Source: Saccopteryx bilineata | Lineage: Eukaryota > Chordata > Mammalia > Chiroptera > Emballonuridae | Reading direction: 5' to 3' | DNA: 64,000 nt | Assembly (NCBI RefSeq): GCF_036850765.1 | Contig: NC_089498.1 | Coordinates: forward strand, 51,263,795-51,327,794 | In this document: positions 36,561 to 47,935 of the stretch, piece after piece | Layout of the letters: the number at the start of each line of letters is the position of its first letter | Numbering within the stretch: the first letter of the stretch is position 1 | The notes under the pieces: model-generated | What the model saw: only the letters and a program-made list of their open reading frames with translations | Database searches by the model: none | What the model was told of the DNA's origin: nothing | Program-made: the position numbers and the translations under genes

Positions 36561-37249
36561 CCCAGTTCTCTTAGGACAAGGAATCCGCTCCATCTCCTCC
36601 ATCCCAGTCTGGACACTCCCCCAGGTTCCATAACTGGTCTTCTGGTAACTAGTGGTCCTTCTCTGATGCCAGTTCTCAGCAGTTAGATCTTCAGCTGTTT
36701 GTGAGTGCTGGGTGGTCTGTTCTCTCCTGTTCTGGCTGACCCACATCTTGCCATGAGTACACACAATGCTAGCCAGCCACCTCAGCTCTAGCTTTCCTGA
36801 AACTAGGATCCATGTAGGAGGAAACCAGGCAAGCTGTGACCTAAACAGTTTTCCTGCTTCCTAGGACTGGTGGTATCAGACTTTGTGGTTTGCTGGCACA
36901 CAACCTCTCCATCAGTCTTTCGTCTGCTCATTAACTTTTATCTTCTTTCTGGGAGGTTTTCCTCTTGGTCCAAAGTTCTCTTCCTTCTCCCTGAGCCCTC
37001 CAGTGGCCCCTCTTCCCTCAGAGCCTCTCACTTCCCACTAACCATCCTGCTGGTAGACATAGAACTCAGGTTGAGTTCTGCACTAGTCTTCCTGGCAGGT
37101 CCATAGGCAAGAATTAAGGCATTAATTTTGAATGCATTCTCTCTTGGATCCTGTAATAGGTCAGGAAGAATGAGCAATAAAGTAGCTCCCTGAATCTCCT
37201 CCATCCCACGTTAGCTGGGGGAAAGCCAACTTTCTTTTCCTGGGAAATA
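36561..37249. other. Intronic sequence, nothing recognised
   Basis: Less AT-rich than the surroundings. No family similarity identified. Confidence 0.4.
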
Positions 37250-37600
37250 GCATGGTAAGAGCATGGGGGCTTTGGGGCCCTCTGACCTGAGTTCAGGTTC
37301 TCACTATGCCCATTACTGATATGTGAACACGGGCAAAAAACTTTTCATTTCAATGTTGACTTTCTCTTTTGCAAAACTTCAAAACAACTCCTATCTCAGA
37401 TGGTTAGGAGAGGAAGTATGCATAATAGTTAGCATGGCCGTTGAGGCCTGACTGTGTTTGAATTCAACTCTACTACTTTCTAAGTGTATGTCTTTGGGCA
37501 AGTTCCTTATATTATCCGTGTTGTTGTTTCCACATCTATGAAACATGTATAACAATAGTGCTGGCCTTGTAGGGTTGTTGGGTGGATTGAATGAAGACTC
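37250..37600 (+). repeat. Two adjacent MIR fragments
   Basis: About 37250-37420: ACCTGAGTTCAGGTTCTCAC, TATGCCCATTACTGATATGTG, AACACGGGCAA. About 37425-37600: GTTTGAATTCAACTCTACTAC, TTTGGGCAAGTTCCTTATA, GGCCTTGTAGGGTTGTTGGG. Both plus strand. Confidence 0.7.
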
Positions 37601-37828
37601 ATATTTAAACTTCAGCATATTTCCTCCATTTACCCATTCCTTGACCTTTCCAATGTCCCTGAGGTCCAGAATGGGGAGACTGGAAGGGGAAGTGAGTGAT
37701 GAAATACATAAGCCCAGCCCTCTGCCACCAGATGAGGTGAGTTGGAATGGAGTTAGTATAGATGCTCCTTATGGAAAAGGGGCCTCAGGGTAGAAGACAT
37801 GTAATGAGAAAACGTGGGCCTATGTCAG

Positions 37829-37883
37829 CCTTTTCTTTCTTTCTTTCTCTCTTTCTTTCTTTCTTTCTTTCTTTTTTTTTTTT
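37829..37883 (+). repeat. (TTTC)n / poly(T) tract
   Basis: TTTC tetramers followed by a T run. Confidence 0.9.
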
Positions 37884-39797
37884 AGAAACAAGGATGATTC
37901 AGTAAAAGAAGGTTCTATATGCTTAGTCAAGGTACTTAATTTTTGAGATAGTCTGGGCGGGTGGGCAGAAAGGTGAAAACAACAATAAACATTAACTCTT
38001 AAACTCTGTTCTTCGACATTTCCATGTCAGTTAGAGTCCACTCTCCACCCAGATCTTCTTCAGCCCCTTTCCCAATCCCTGTGTCCTGTCCGCCTCATTA
38101 AATTGGCTGTTGATTTGAAGGCCTGTCTGTTGCTTTTCTTTGGAGGACTTTCCCTGGGCTGCTGGCTGTTTTTCAAGTGTTGGCAGAGAACAGGAATTCT
38201 TGTCTCAGGATCTGCTTCTGGGGACCCAGCTTAAGGCAGTCCTTCATTGAGGTTCCCATTGTGTCTGAGCCTTATACCCACTTACACCCTCATTCTCCAG
38301 AAAGCTGAGAAATGCAGTGGGGTCAGAGATGGGTAAATAGTGGGAGAAGTCATTTCTACACATCAGGTAGTCAGCAAAAACACTCATTTTATGATTTAAC
38401 ATAGTTGTAGGTAATAATATAAATGGACTTTGCCTTAGATACCAACATTCAAGGTAAATTCATTTATATATACATATATATATATTCCATTTTAGTAACT
38501 AGCATTGCAACAATCTTAGTAATTTTTCCCCTCTAGTTTTTGATACATAATCAGTTATATAAATGTTAAAGACATGTTTGTAGACTTGGGACTCTAGCTA
38601 TAGTTTATGGTTCTCATCTTCTGGGGAAAAAAAAACAACAACATATACCTTCCTCTAAATACTTAACTGGAGAAGATTAGCTTAGTAATAGAGTAATTTT
38701 TGACCTGGGCACTCTGTGAAATGAAGTTAGTGAGAAATTCATTTCTGTTACATTTATTTGTGTGCGAGGCACTCTGCTAGATACTGCTAATAAAGAACCT
38801 GTCATTAGAATGTATTCATTTCTCTGGAAACCTGTTGGGTGTTCTCTTCGCACTCAGTGTACTAAAATTTTAATATGATGTGTGCTTTGTGTGAGTATAA
38901 TCCCTTCATTGTGTTGGGCTCACTGTCAGCTCTTTCAGTAAGAGTTTATGCCTTCAGTATTAGAATTGTTTTCTAAAAAAATGACATGTTTAATTGAATA
39001 AGAAAATAGGGAAATATTAGGAAGTTGAAAATAGTATATGTCATGTATAACCTTGAAATGGATGCTAACAGACCCTTGAAGTTTGTAAAGGAGTGTTCCA
39101 GAGAAGTTTTTGAATGTGTAATGTTTTAGGTGGGGCAATGACTTAGGGAACTATGCTCGATCACTTAAATACAAGTTCCATGAGATGTCCATGTCCTGTT
39201 TTGTTCACTGCTCTATCCTTTGCATTTTCCAGTCCAAATCCTACAATTTCTTCTATATGTCACACTGAATGAAGTACAAATATCTTGTTTGTTGATAGAG
39301 TATCCAGATCATGAAAACTGTTATAGCCATGACTGTAAGTGTAGCCCTTACATGATATATATGTTTCTATCAAACAAAATGCATTCCTTAAAATAACCAC
39401 ACATCACTAAATACTAACAGGGAAGAAACCGTTCAAACCTTGGTGATTTAGAACAAAGTAAGTGGTGGAGGAAGAGGTCAGTGGATTTGTTATCCAGGTT
39501 GCGGGGAGAAAGGGGTAGAGAAGAAGATAGAGTCATTAGGGAATGCTGCTGTAGGAGTTGTTACAAAAGCTGCAAATAAGAAAAATTATAGCCCCTGGAG
39601 ATTAGCCCAATGAGCAAGCTCCCGAAACTGTGTACACGTATTTTTCTGAATCTGGTTACTCTTTTTTCTGTGATTTTAGTCACAAATTGGTTTTCATCCA
39701 ATATGAAGATGAAGAGGTTTTGACCAAGGGAGCAAATCGGGCTCAGTTCTGTAGCCTGGTGTGTCTCCCTCAGCACCAGTGGAAGGTGAAAAACTAT
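37884..39797. other. Intronic sequence with an (AT)n patch at about 38464-38486
   Basis: No gene or clear transposable element recognised. A short TATA-type dinucleotide patch is the only simple feature. Confidence 0.4.
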
Positions 39798-40195
39798 TTT
39801 TCTGTTATGGACCAAATATTTGTATCCTCCCAAATTCATATGTTGAAGCTCTACCTACCACTCCTCTCCTTCACATGTGAGCATTATATGGATATAAGGT
39901 ATGTAAGGAAGTAATTAAAGTTAAATGAGGTCATAAAGATGGGGCTTTGATATAAGTGTCTAGTGTCTCTTATAAGAAGAGACACTAGACAGCTCTCTTC
40001 CTCTTTCTATATCTCCGTCATCTGGGGACACAAACAGAAGGCGGCCATCTACAATCTGGAAAAGCTCGCACCAGAAATGGAATTGATAGCCCCTTGATCT
40101 TGGACTTCCAAACCTCCAGAACTCTGAGGAGTAAATTTCGGTAGTTTAAACTATTCAATCTGTGCTATTTTGTTATGGCCCTTTCAGGAGACCAA
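39798..40195 (+). mobile_element. MLT1-type MaLR LTR
   Basis: TTCTGTTATGGACCAAATATTTG, TCCTCCCAAATTCATATGTTG, AATTAAAGTTAAATGAGGTC, GGGCTTTGATATAAGTG, TTATAAGAAGAG, GGCGGCCATCTACAA, CTTGATCTTGGACTTCC and CCTCCAGAACTCTGAGGAG are all MLT1 landmarks in the right order. Confidence 0.85.
39958..39990. repeat. Perfect 14-bp hairpin inside the MLT1 LTR
   Basis: Arms GTCTAGTGTCTCTT (39958-39971) and AAGAGACACTAGAC (39977-39990) are exact inverted copies around the 5-base loop ATAAG. The left arm and loop fit MLT1; the right arm does not. Confidence 0.9.
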
Positions 40196-41857
40196 TTAAC
40201 TCCCAAAGACAAACACCAGATTAGTTGCCCTTTTATTTAAGAAGTCTATAATCTGCTTTTAGGAGTTTATAATGCTTTAGCATTACAATCCTATGATTTT
40301 AGTATATTACATGGTTGCCAGTTAAATATGAAAGATTAAACAGATACCGTGCATGTATTTCTACTCCTTACAAAAGCTTCACTGAAATAACAGTAAGAAT
40401 ATTTTTTCAAATGCTCAATTCCGTAAGGACGGAGGGAACAGGAGACCACAGGGAGAGAGCCTCTGAAAAGCTGGAAAGGAATGGGAGAGAGACTGCTAAT
40501 TAACTAGGTCAAAGAAAACTGAAATTGTAGAAAGCTGACAAAGAACTGGATTTTCATTGTTCAATTTAAGAAGGTGTAGAAACTGAGGGCATTGGTTTCC
40601 TTTGGAGCTGGGATAAATGTGGGCCTAAAAGGAGATGAATTGGTTAAAATGAGTTTAAGAAGCCCCTGGATTTCCTCTTAGACAGAGAAATTGGGTATTT
40701 GCCCAATGGTATGCTAGTAAACGTTTAACAACCAGTTCTCAAAAAAAAAGAAAGAAAATTGTTTATAGCACTTTCCAATCTCTGTGGTGTAGATATTCAT
40801 GCCGTGGCCAATTTTAAACTACCAATATAACATCAATGAAGGTAGAGTCAGGAAGAGATGTAATTAGGACACCTTTATACAGTATTCTTCCCATATGAAC
40901 ATGGTATGTAAATAACCTCAAGAGCATAGATAATAGTAAGTTAACTAAGACATTATAAGTTTTTGATATTTATTATCTTTATTTTAATATAATTATTTAA
41001 TTGCATATTCATAAAATTTAATTTTTAATAACAATTGTGTTTAACAACTGGCACATCAATTTCTAAACATTTTGCATTTGGCTCTGATGAGCGGGACAGG
41101 TTGCTTCTCTAAGCCACTGTCACCTATCGGCAGTATCTGCTCGCTTTCCTCATATTGGCAGAGGGGTGGATGTTTAAATAAAGGGTATCTAGACTTAGGG
41201 AAACCTAGTGGAGTTGAAGGCAGAGCAAAAAGTGGGAGTAAGTGGAAGTCTAAAACTGAATTTAGGAACCTCCCAGTCTTTGTCTCCCATTCAGCTCCCT
41301 GTACATTGGTAACTAGACACATTCTCTCTGGGTGGGAGACTGGATGCCTCTTCTCTGGGTAATTTGACCAGCTGGAGACAAGAGTGAGGGGCCAGAAAAA
41401 GCAAAGCCTAAAGATTTTGATACAATTCTGAATAGATACACATGAGCTAGGTTACCCTGTGGCGGGGACCACCATCAACAAGCCCTTTCCTGTGCACAGA
41501 GCTTCTAATCTACATTTTCAGTGATCCAAAGTTAAACATCTGTCAGAGTTCACGAGATATTTGAGTAAAGCATATATTGTAAAAAGAAACACACACAGTT
41601 ACCACAGAAAAGAGTGACTTGAGACAGGATCTATTCAGAAAGGGGAAGTTTTTATAAACTTCTGAGAGAAAAGAGAAGATATTGAATGAATGAAATGAGA
41701 CGAGGATGCTGTTAAAAAAAAATTTGTCAGAACACAAAAACCAGGTTTTGGAAATGAAATAAGAAATAGTGTAGCAGAATGAAAACCTCAAGAGTTGGAA
41801 TTGAGACAGTCTTCTGGATAACTGAACAAAAGGCAACTAACTGGCAAGTAAGGAAAA
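40196..41857. other. Intronic sequence, nothing recognised
   Basis: AT-rich; open frames around 41056-41362 lie on both strands and show no known family. Confidence 0.4.
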
Positions 41858-41863
41858 GTTAGA

Positions 41864-42196
41864 GCCTGACCAGGTTAGTCAAGCAGTGGATAGAGCATCA
41901 GTCTGGGATGCAGAGGACCCAGGTTCAAAACCCCGAGGTCGCTGGCTTATCTGGTTTGAGCAAAGTTTACTAGCTTGAGACCAAAGTTGCTGGCTTAAGC
42001 AAAGTGTCACTGGCTCTGCTGTAGCCCCCCAGTCAAGGCACATATGAGAAAGCAATCAATGAACAACTAAGGTGCCACAATGAAGAATTGATGCTTTTCA
42101 TCTCTCTCCCTTCCTGTCTGTCTGTTCCTATCTGTTCCTCTCTCTGTTTCTCTATCTCTCTCTCTCTGTGACTCTGTCACAAAAAAAAGAAAGAAA

Positions 42197-42233
<37 letters not shown>

Positions 42234-42320
42234 GAAGGAAGGAAGGAAGGAAGGAAGGAAGGAAGAAAGAAAGAAAGAAAAAGAGAGAGAGAGAGAAAAA
42301 GAAAGAAAGAAAGAAAGAAA
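41864..42320 (+). mobile_element. Long-type bat SINE with a large (GAAA)n/(GGAA)n tail
   Basis: Plus-strand copy: GCCTGACCAGGTTAGTCAAG, CAGTGGATAGAGCATC, GGTTCAAAACCCCGAGG, GGCTTAAGC-type repeats, CACATATGAGAAAGCAATC and a CT-rich end. The A-rich tail has expanded into about 135 bp of GAAA/GGAA (42183-42320). TSD GTTAGA at both ends (41858-41863 and about 42323-42328). Confidence 0.9.
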
Positions 42321-42328
42321 ATGTTAGA

Positions 42329-43281
42329 AAACTGGTAGATCCATCCAGGAGATTGAAAAAGAGAATTTTCATGGTAGGGAATCATTAAAGAAAGGTTAAT
42401 TTCCCTGAATTGAAGGAAGTGAGTTTCTAAATTGTAAAGTTCCTTAAGAACACAACTCAGTGTTGAATTAGACTCACTAATAAGGCATTTGATCATGAAA
42501 TTTTAGAGTGCAGACTTTCTGGGAGGGAGTGGGAATATATTTCTATCCAAAGGATCAGGAATCAGAATGGTTTATTTTTTGAGCTAAAAGAAGTTGAGTA
42601 ATACCTTCACATTCTGAAGAGAAATGATTCCTCTGTGTAGAATTTTGTACTCAGTAAAATCATCACTGATTATGATTATAGACCAAAGACATTTCAGGTA
42701 GTTGGAGTATCAAATGTTACTTCCTTTTTTCACCCACCATTTTTCTGGAAGATACTGGAGGATGTGCTCTACTAAAAACAAAGGAGATAAAAAAAAATGA
42801 GAACCAAGACTGAGGTGACAGGAATTCTCAGCTTCCTGGAGCAGGGAGACCATGATAAAAGGCCACCAGGTTTAAAAACTACTGACTCTAACTGAAGTAA
42901 GGCTCCCCATCCTCTTTGGCAGTGATTATTATAGATGCAGGTCTACTATGTATCATTACATTGATAGGAGAGTTATATACCTAGAACACATACCTAGGAT
43001 TAAATACATTAAAAATTACTTAAAAAAGAAATAAACACAAAAAAACAACAACTGTTAATAACCGGAAAACAAATTCTTCTTCAAAAAAAGTACTCAGGAT
43101 GCACTATACAAATTAGCTATACTGAGAGCATTTATATGGTCAAAACAATGTAAGCATTCAGTGATGATCTGAGAAAACGTATTTTATAATATGAGAAAAA
43201 AGATGTAAATGGAAAATGTGTGTATGTGTGTGTGCGCGCAGGTGCACGCACAGATGCGTGATGGAGGTGACAGAAAAAGAA
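42329..43281. other. Intronic sequence with an alternating GT/GC patch
   Basis: A TGTGTGTATGTGTGTGTGCGCGC-type run lies at about 43218-43241. Nothing else recognised. Confidence 0.4.
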
Positions 43282-43387
43282 AAGAAAGCTGAATCCATTT
43301 TCTTCCATTGAAGGAAATGAATAGATAATTCCTAAACTGAAAACAGAAAAAATAAAATTCAAATATGTTAAATATATGGAAGAACAA
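43282..43387 (+). repeat. Source copy of a 106-bp inverted duplication
   Basis: Identical by eye to the reverse complement of 44353-44458. Here it lies in unique-looking sequence just left of a plus-strand SINE, so this is taken as the original. Confidence 0.93.
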
Positions 43388-43406
43388 CAACAACAAAAAA
43401 ACATCT

Positions 43407-43750
43407 GGACTGACCAAGGGATGGTGCAATGGGTAGAGCATTGGACTGGGATGTGGAGGATCTGGGTTCAAACCCTGGAGGTCGCCACTTAAGCACGGGC
43501 TCATCTGGCTTGAGCACGGGCTCACCAGCTCGAGCACAGGGTCGCTGGCTTGAGCCCAAAGGTCACTGGCTTGAAGCCTAAGGTTGCTGGCTTGAAGAGG
43601 GGTCACTTGGTCTGCTGTAGCCCACTGGTCAAGGCAAATATGAGAAAGCAATCAATGAACAATTAAGGTGCCACAATGGAGTGGAAAATTGATGTTTCTC
43701 ATCTCTCTCCTTTCCTGCCTATCTGTTTGTATCTGTCTCTCTCACTTAAA

Positions 43751-43817
<67 letters not shown>
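43407..43817 (+). mobile_element. Long-type bat SINE with (GAAA)n tail
   Basis: Plus-strand copy: GGACTGACCAAGGGATGGTG, GGTAGAGCATTGGACTGGG, a longer than usual series of GCTTGAGC/GGGTCGCTG repeats (43480-43610), AAATATGAGAAAGCAATC and a pure GAAA tail (about 43749-43818). TSD AAACATCT at 43399-43406 and 43818-43825. Confidence 0.9.
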
Positions 43818-43818
<1 letters not shown>

Positions 43819-44157
43819 AACATCTCGTAAAACTTTTAAAAGTGGTAGATTGTAGGGATCAAACCAGTTGTGATCTAGGGTGGGAAACTGCTGTTGTAAC
43901 AAGTCTTGTAGAAGGATTTGATCTTTCAACCACTTTCATGTATAACTTTGCTAAAAATAAAATCCAAATTAAAACACATCATGATACTTAAAGATATTGC
44001 TGGAGAATATAATGAATGACAAGAGATAGATGCATAGTACTATAAGACCCTGAAAGGAAGCAGAAGGCCTTTGGAAGATATTCTTGATACTTTTGAGTAA
44101 AGCTGCACTCTTTTTTTCAGTTTTATTAAAAATATTAGTTAGTTTTGTCTTATTATT

Positions 44158-44528
44158 ATTATTTTCTTTGTGACAGAGACAGAGAGAGGGACAGATAGGG
44201 ACAGACAGACAGGAAGGGAGAGAGATGAGAAGCATCAACTCTTCTTTGTGGCACTTTAGTTGTTCATTGATTGCTTTCTCATATGTGCCTTGACTGGGGG
44301 ACTACAGCAGACTGAGTGACCCCTTGCTAAAGCCAGGGGTCTTCCATATATTTTGTTCTTCCATATATTTAACATATTTGAATTTTATTTTTTCTGTTTT
44401 CAGTTTAGGAATTATCTATTCATTTCCTTCAATGGAAGAAAATGGATTCAGCTTTCTTGGGGTTTCAAACCTGGGTCCTCTGCGTCTCAGTCCGACATTC
44501 TATCCACTGCATCACTGCCTGGTCAGGC
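44158..44528 (-). mobile_element. Long-type bat SINE with its middle replaced
   Basis: Minus-strand copy: head GCCTGACCAGGCAGTGATGC (right end) and 3' part (CAAGGCACATATGAGAAAGC) are intact, but the tandem-repeat middle is missing and replaced by 44341-44458. TSD GTCTTATTATT (44147-44157) and GTCTCATTATT (44531-44541), one mismatch. Confidence 0.9.
44341..44458 (-). repeat. Templated inverted insertion copied from 43282-43387
   Basis: 44353-44458 is the exact reverse complement of 43282-43387 (106 of 106 by eye). It is preceded by a second short copied piece, CTTCCATATATTT (44341-44353), the reverse complement of 43370-43382. SINE sequence abuts on both sides (AAGCCAGGGGT on the left, GGGGTTTCAAACC on the right). 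Confidence 0.93.
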
Positions 44529-44541
44529 ATGTCTCATTATT

Positions 44542-45500
44542 TTAGTTAAGACACAGCCCTGAACATTAACTAAATTATACTGGAAATATAAAGATTTAGT
44601 GTTCTACACCACTTATCTGAATGATAAATTAAAGCATTACTTATGAACATATGATTTGCCTTTAACAGTCAATTCAATATAATAAATATATACTGAATTT
44701 TTTATGTTATAGGAGACATGCCAGATCTCTACCCCAGAAGGTTTTCACTCTGGAAAAAGATGCGGGTGAAAGTAATGGTTAGGTGGAGGCACTGGAATAA
44801 GATAACTGGGTTGAGTCCTAACTCTGCCAAATTTAAATTTACACATTATTAAACATTTCTGAGCCTCAGTTTCCTCAGTGTAAAATGAAAGTAATAATAT
44901 TACACCCTTCACAGGATTGTTGCAATTAAATTAGCTTAGCCAAGTTTAAACACATGGTTCTGTACCTGACAGTTTTAGTAAATTCTTAGTAGATGTTGGT
45001 TTGACTGAAAATGTGAAATGATTAGAATTATAACTCTTGGGAGAACAAATCATTCAGACAGGGTGGTTTGGCTAGAAAAACAGATATACACAGCGTTACA
45101 TGACTAAACAGTTTTTGCTGGACTGGGAAGTTCTGAGAAACTCCCTCATGAAATTTCAGCTTAGAATTACATCTTAATTCAGCTTTATGGACAAGTAATT
45201 TCTTTAAAAATCAGTATGTTTCCTGGAAGAGGAGAAAGTCTATGCCAGTCATGCCTATGTTCACTTAGGTCTTTGTATTTATTCAGTTTTGGAAACAGTA
45301 ATTAAACCCCAGTATGGGACCAGACTTAAAGTGAGCTTGACTCTATAGGTAAACACCTTGCTACTTTGGGAGGACCTGTACAATGTAGACAAGAAATGGG
45401 AAAAGAAGACAATTAGTTGTGGTCTGAACAGGCCATGGGAAAGTTACTGGAACAAACCTTAATGGTGGAGACGAAAGAGAGATAAATTTTTTAGTGTCTG
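44542..45500 (+). repeat. Intron with a MIR at about 44785-45005
   Basis: GGCACTGGAATAAGATAACTGGG, CCTAACTCTGCCAAATTT, TTCTGAGCCTCAGTTTCCTCAG, TGTAAAATGAAAGTAATAAT, TTCACAGGATTGTTGCAATT and TGGTTCTGTACCTGACA follow the MIR consensus in order. The rest is unassigned. Confidence 0.75.
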
Positions 45501-46130
45501 GATATTAATTCACTCACCAAGTGTTTACTGAGTACTTACTATATGCTTCACAATGGGCACAGTGTTAGGGATAAAACACTGAACAGACAAAAGTGGCTTA
45601 GCTTTCAATAAGCTGACAGAAGCTGGGGAGATAGACCAAAAACAAAAACAACAAACAACAAACAAACAAGCAAATAAATCAAGATAGTAAAAGTGTTTTA
45701 AAAAGATACCATGTTAATTAATAACTGAGGATAGTGAGGTGGTGGGCAACTTCTAATTGGAAAGTCTGGAAAGTCCTCTTTAAAAGAGAATCTGAAATTG
45801 CACTGATAGTGTGGAGGCAGTCAGGTAAATCCCTGAGAGAAAAGTTCCCGGGAGAGGAAAGAGCAGAACAACGGCCCAAAGGCTGAAACAAGTGTGGTGT
45901 ATATGAAGTTAGTAGTCTAGGGCGCAGGAGGTTAGTGGGAAGGCCATGGGAGGTAAGGTCAAAGAGGTAAACAACAGTTCCTGTGAAGCTGGGTAGGTAA
46001 AGAACTTGGATGTTATTCCTGTGCAAAACCCCCCAAACATTAGGAAGATTTCATAGTGGGAGCAGATGTAATATGATTTTCAGGCTTAAAAGTATTACTT
46101 TTTATATCAAGAAACTAAAAACGTAGAAGT
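45500..46130 (+). repeat. Ancient interspersed repeat, family not assigned
   Basis: TTCACTCACCAAGTGTTTACTGAG, ACTTACTATATGCTTCAC, GTTAGGGATAAAACACTGAACAGAC, then GTAAAGAACTTGGATGTTATTCC and AAGATTTCATAGTGGGAGCAG recall an old mammalian repeat with 'TGAACAAAACAGAC' and 'GGATTTTATTC' landmarks. It may be L2-like. A similar diverged stretch occurs at about 48300-48480. Confidence 0.4.
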
Positions 46131-46439
46131 GCAGAGAGGAAACATCCTCATTTTGTTCCTGATTGGAGGGCAAAGACTTGGAAAGTAACTCCTCCTGTTC
46201 AGTGTTCTGGAAGAATTAGTATAGAATTGACATTTTTTCTTCTTTGATCATTTGGGGGAATGCAACAGTGAAGGACTCTAGGCATATAGTTTTCTTTATA
46301 AGTGTTTAACTACAAATTTATTTAATAGATATACTGCTCTTCATGTTTTTCCCCTTGAGTGAGTTTTGATAGTATGAGTCTTTCAAGTAATTTATCTATA
46401 TCTATATTGTATATATAATCTATTTACGTATAATCAAAA

Positions 46440-47935
46440 ATTGAAATAAAATACTTTTAACAATACCATACAAATATAAAATACTTAAAGATAAGCCTGA
46501 CAGAAGATGTGAAAGACCCATAAACTGAAAACTACAAATTACTGATGTAAATTTTAGAAAATAAATGAAGACAGATACTGCATTCATGTGTCTGAATCAT
46601 AACATTTAGTTGTCAGTTATTCACAAATTGATCTGTAATTTCAAGGCAATTCCTACCAAAATTCCAGCACATATTTTTGTAGAAATTGACAAACTGATTC
46701 TAACATTTATATGGACCTCAGAATAGCTAAAACAAACTTTAAAAAAGAACAACCTGGGGGACTAATAGGATTCACTATAAAGCTACAGTGTCACAGGAAT
46801 GTGGTTTTAGAAGCAATATAGGCAGGTTACTATTGGATATCTACCTGCAAAAATGTGATATATACCTCATACAATATGTCAAAAGTGAAAATGGACCTAA
46901 ACATGAGACATAAAACTTTTAGGACATTTTAGATAAAATATTTCTGCCATTGGGTTAGAGCAGCCAAAATGTTCTTATATATACACAGAAAACATAGTCA
47001 CAGAAGAGAAAATAAACTATATGAAATTAAAAATTCTACCTTTAAAAGAGAATGAAAAGAGAAGTAATAGAATGGGAGAATATATTTGCAAATAACGTAT
47101 CTGATTATGGACTTACATGCGGAATATAAAAAGTACCTCAAAATTCAAAAATAAGGAAACTACCCAATAGAAAATGGTCAAAAGTTGAAACAGATGCTTT
47201 ACCAAAGAGGACATAAGGATGGCCAGTCAGCATATATACAAATGCTCAACAGTGTTAGTCATTAGGAAAATCTGAATTAAAACCACATGTGATATCACTA
47301 TTAGATTATCACAATCAGAATGGTTAATATTACATGGCTGATCACACCAAGTATAAAGGAACTTTCATACACTGCTGATCAAAATATAACATGGTACAAA
47401 CACTTGAAAAATATTTAGACAGTTTTTTTTTTTAATTTTACCATTCTACTCCTAGGTAATTATTCAAGGAGGGGAAAACAGCTGTTCATGCTAAAACTTG
47501 CACATGAACGTTCTTAAACTATTTATAATAATAGCTAGTAACTGAAAACAACATAAATGTCCATCCACAGGTGAATGGAAAATCAAACTGTGGTATATCC
47601 TTACAATGGAGTATACTTAATGATAAAAAGCAATAAATTGTTGACAACCACTGCAAATGATTAAATCTTAAAACATACCTGTAAAAGAAGTCCATTTATA
47701 TAAAAGTTTGAACAATGCAAACTGTGGTGAGGGAGAACAAATGAGTGATTGCCAGGATGAGGGAGGCATGGTTAGGAGAGGTTACAAAGTATCGTGAGGA
47801 AACCTTTGAAGATGATAGAGATGTTTATTATCTTGGTTGTGGTGATGCTTTCATGGGTGTTTACATATGTCAAAACATTAAATTATATACTTTGTATATT
47901 GCATATTACTGCATATTTTAATAGACACAGTTTAT
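46440..47935 (+). mobile_element. L1 3' fragment (ORF2 end plus 3' UTR), decayed
   Basis: TGTGAAAGACCCATAAACTG, ATTTCAAGGCAATTCC, AGAAATTGACAAACTGATTC, TATATGGACCTCAGAATAGC, CTATAAAGCTACAGTGTCAC, AATGTCCATCCACAGGTGAATGG and ATATCTTGGTTGTGGTGATG-type landmarks occur in L1 order. Many stops; no intact frame. Old mammalian L1, not a recent insertion. Confidence 0.85.

Noticed and set aside
41056..41362. Opposed open frames of about 90 codons on both strands
   Set aside because: No recognisable protein and no repeat identity; mutual shadows in a GC-neutral stretch.
42067..42496. Minus-strand low-complexity open frames rich in F, S and L
   Set aside because: Translations of the GAAA/GGAA microsatellite tail.
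43480..43610. CRISPR-like regular repeats
   Set aside because: The 20-24 base units are contiguous tandem repeats inside a SINE with no unique spacers, in a mammalian genome.
43184..44562. Open frames on opposite strands encoding the same FNIFEFYFF-like peptide
   Set aside because: Not a gene pair. The shared peptide is a consequence of the 106-bp inverted copy, reported as a finding.
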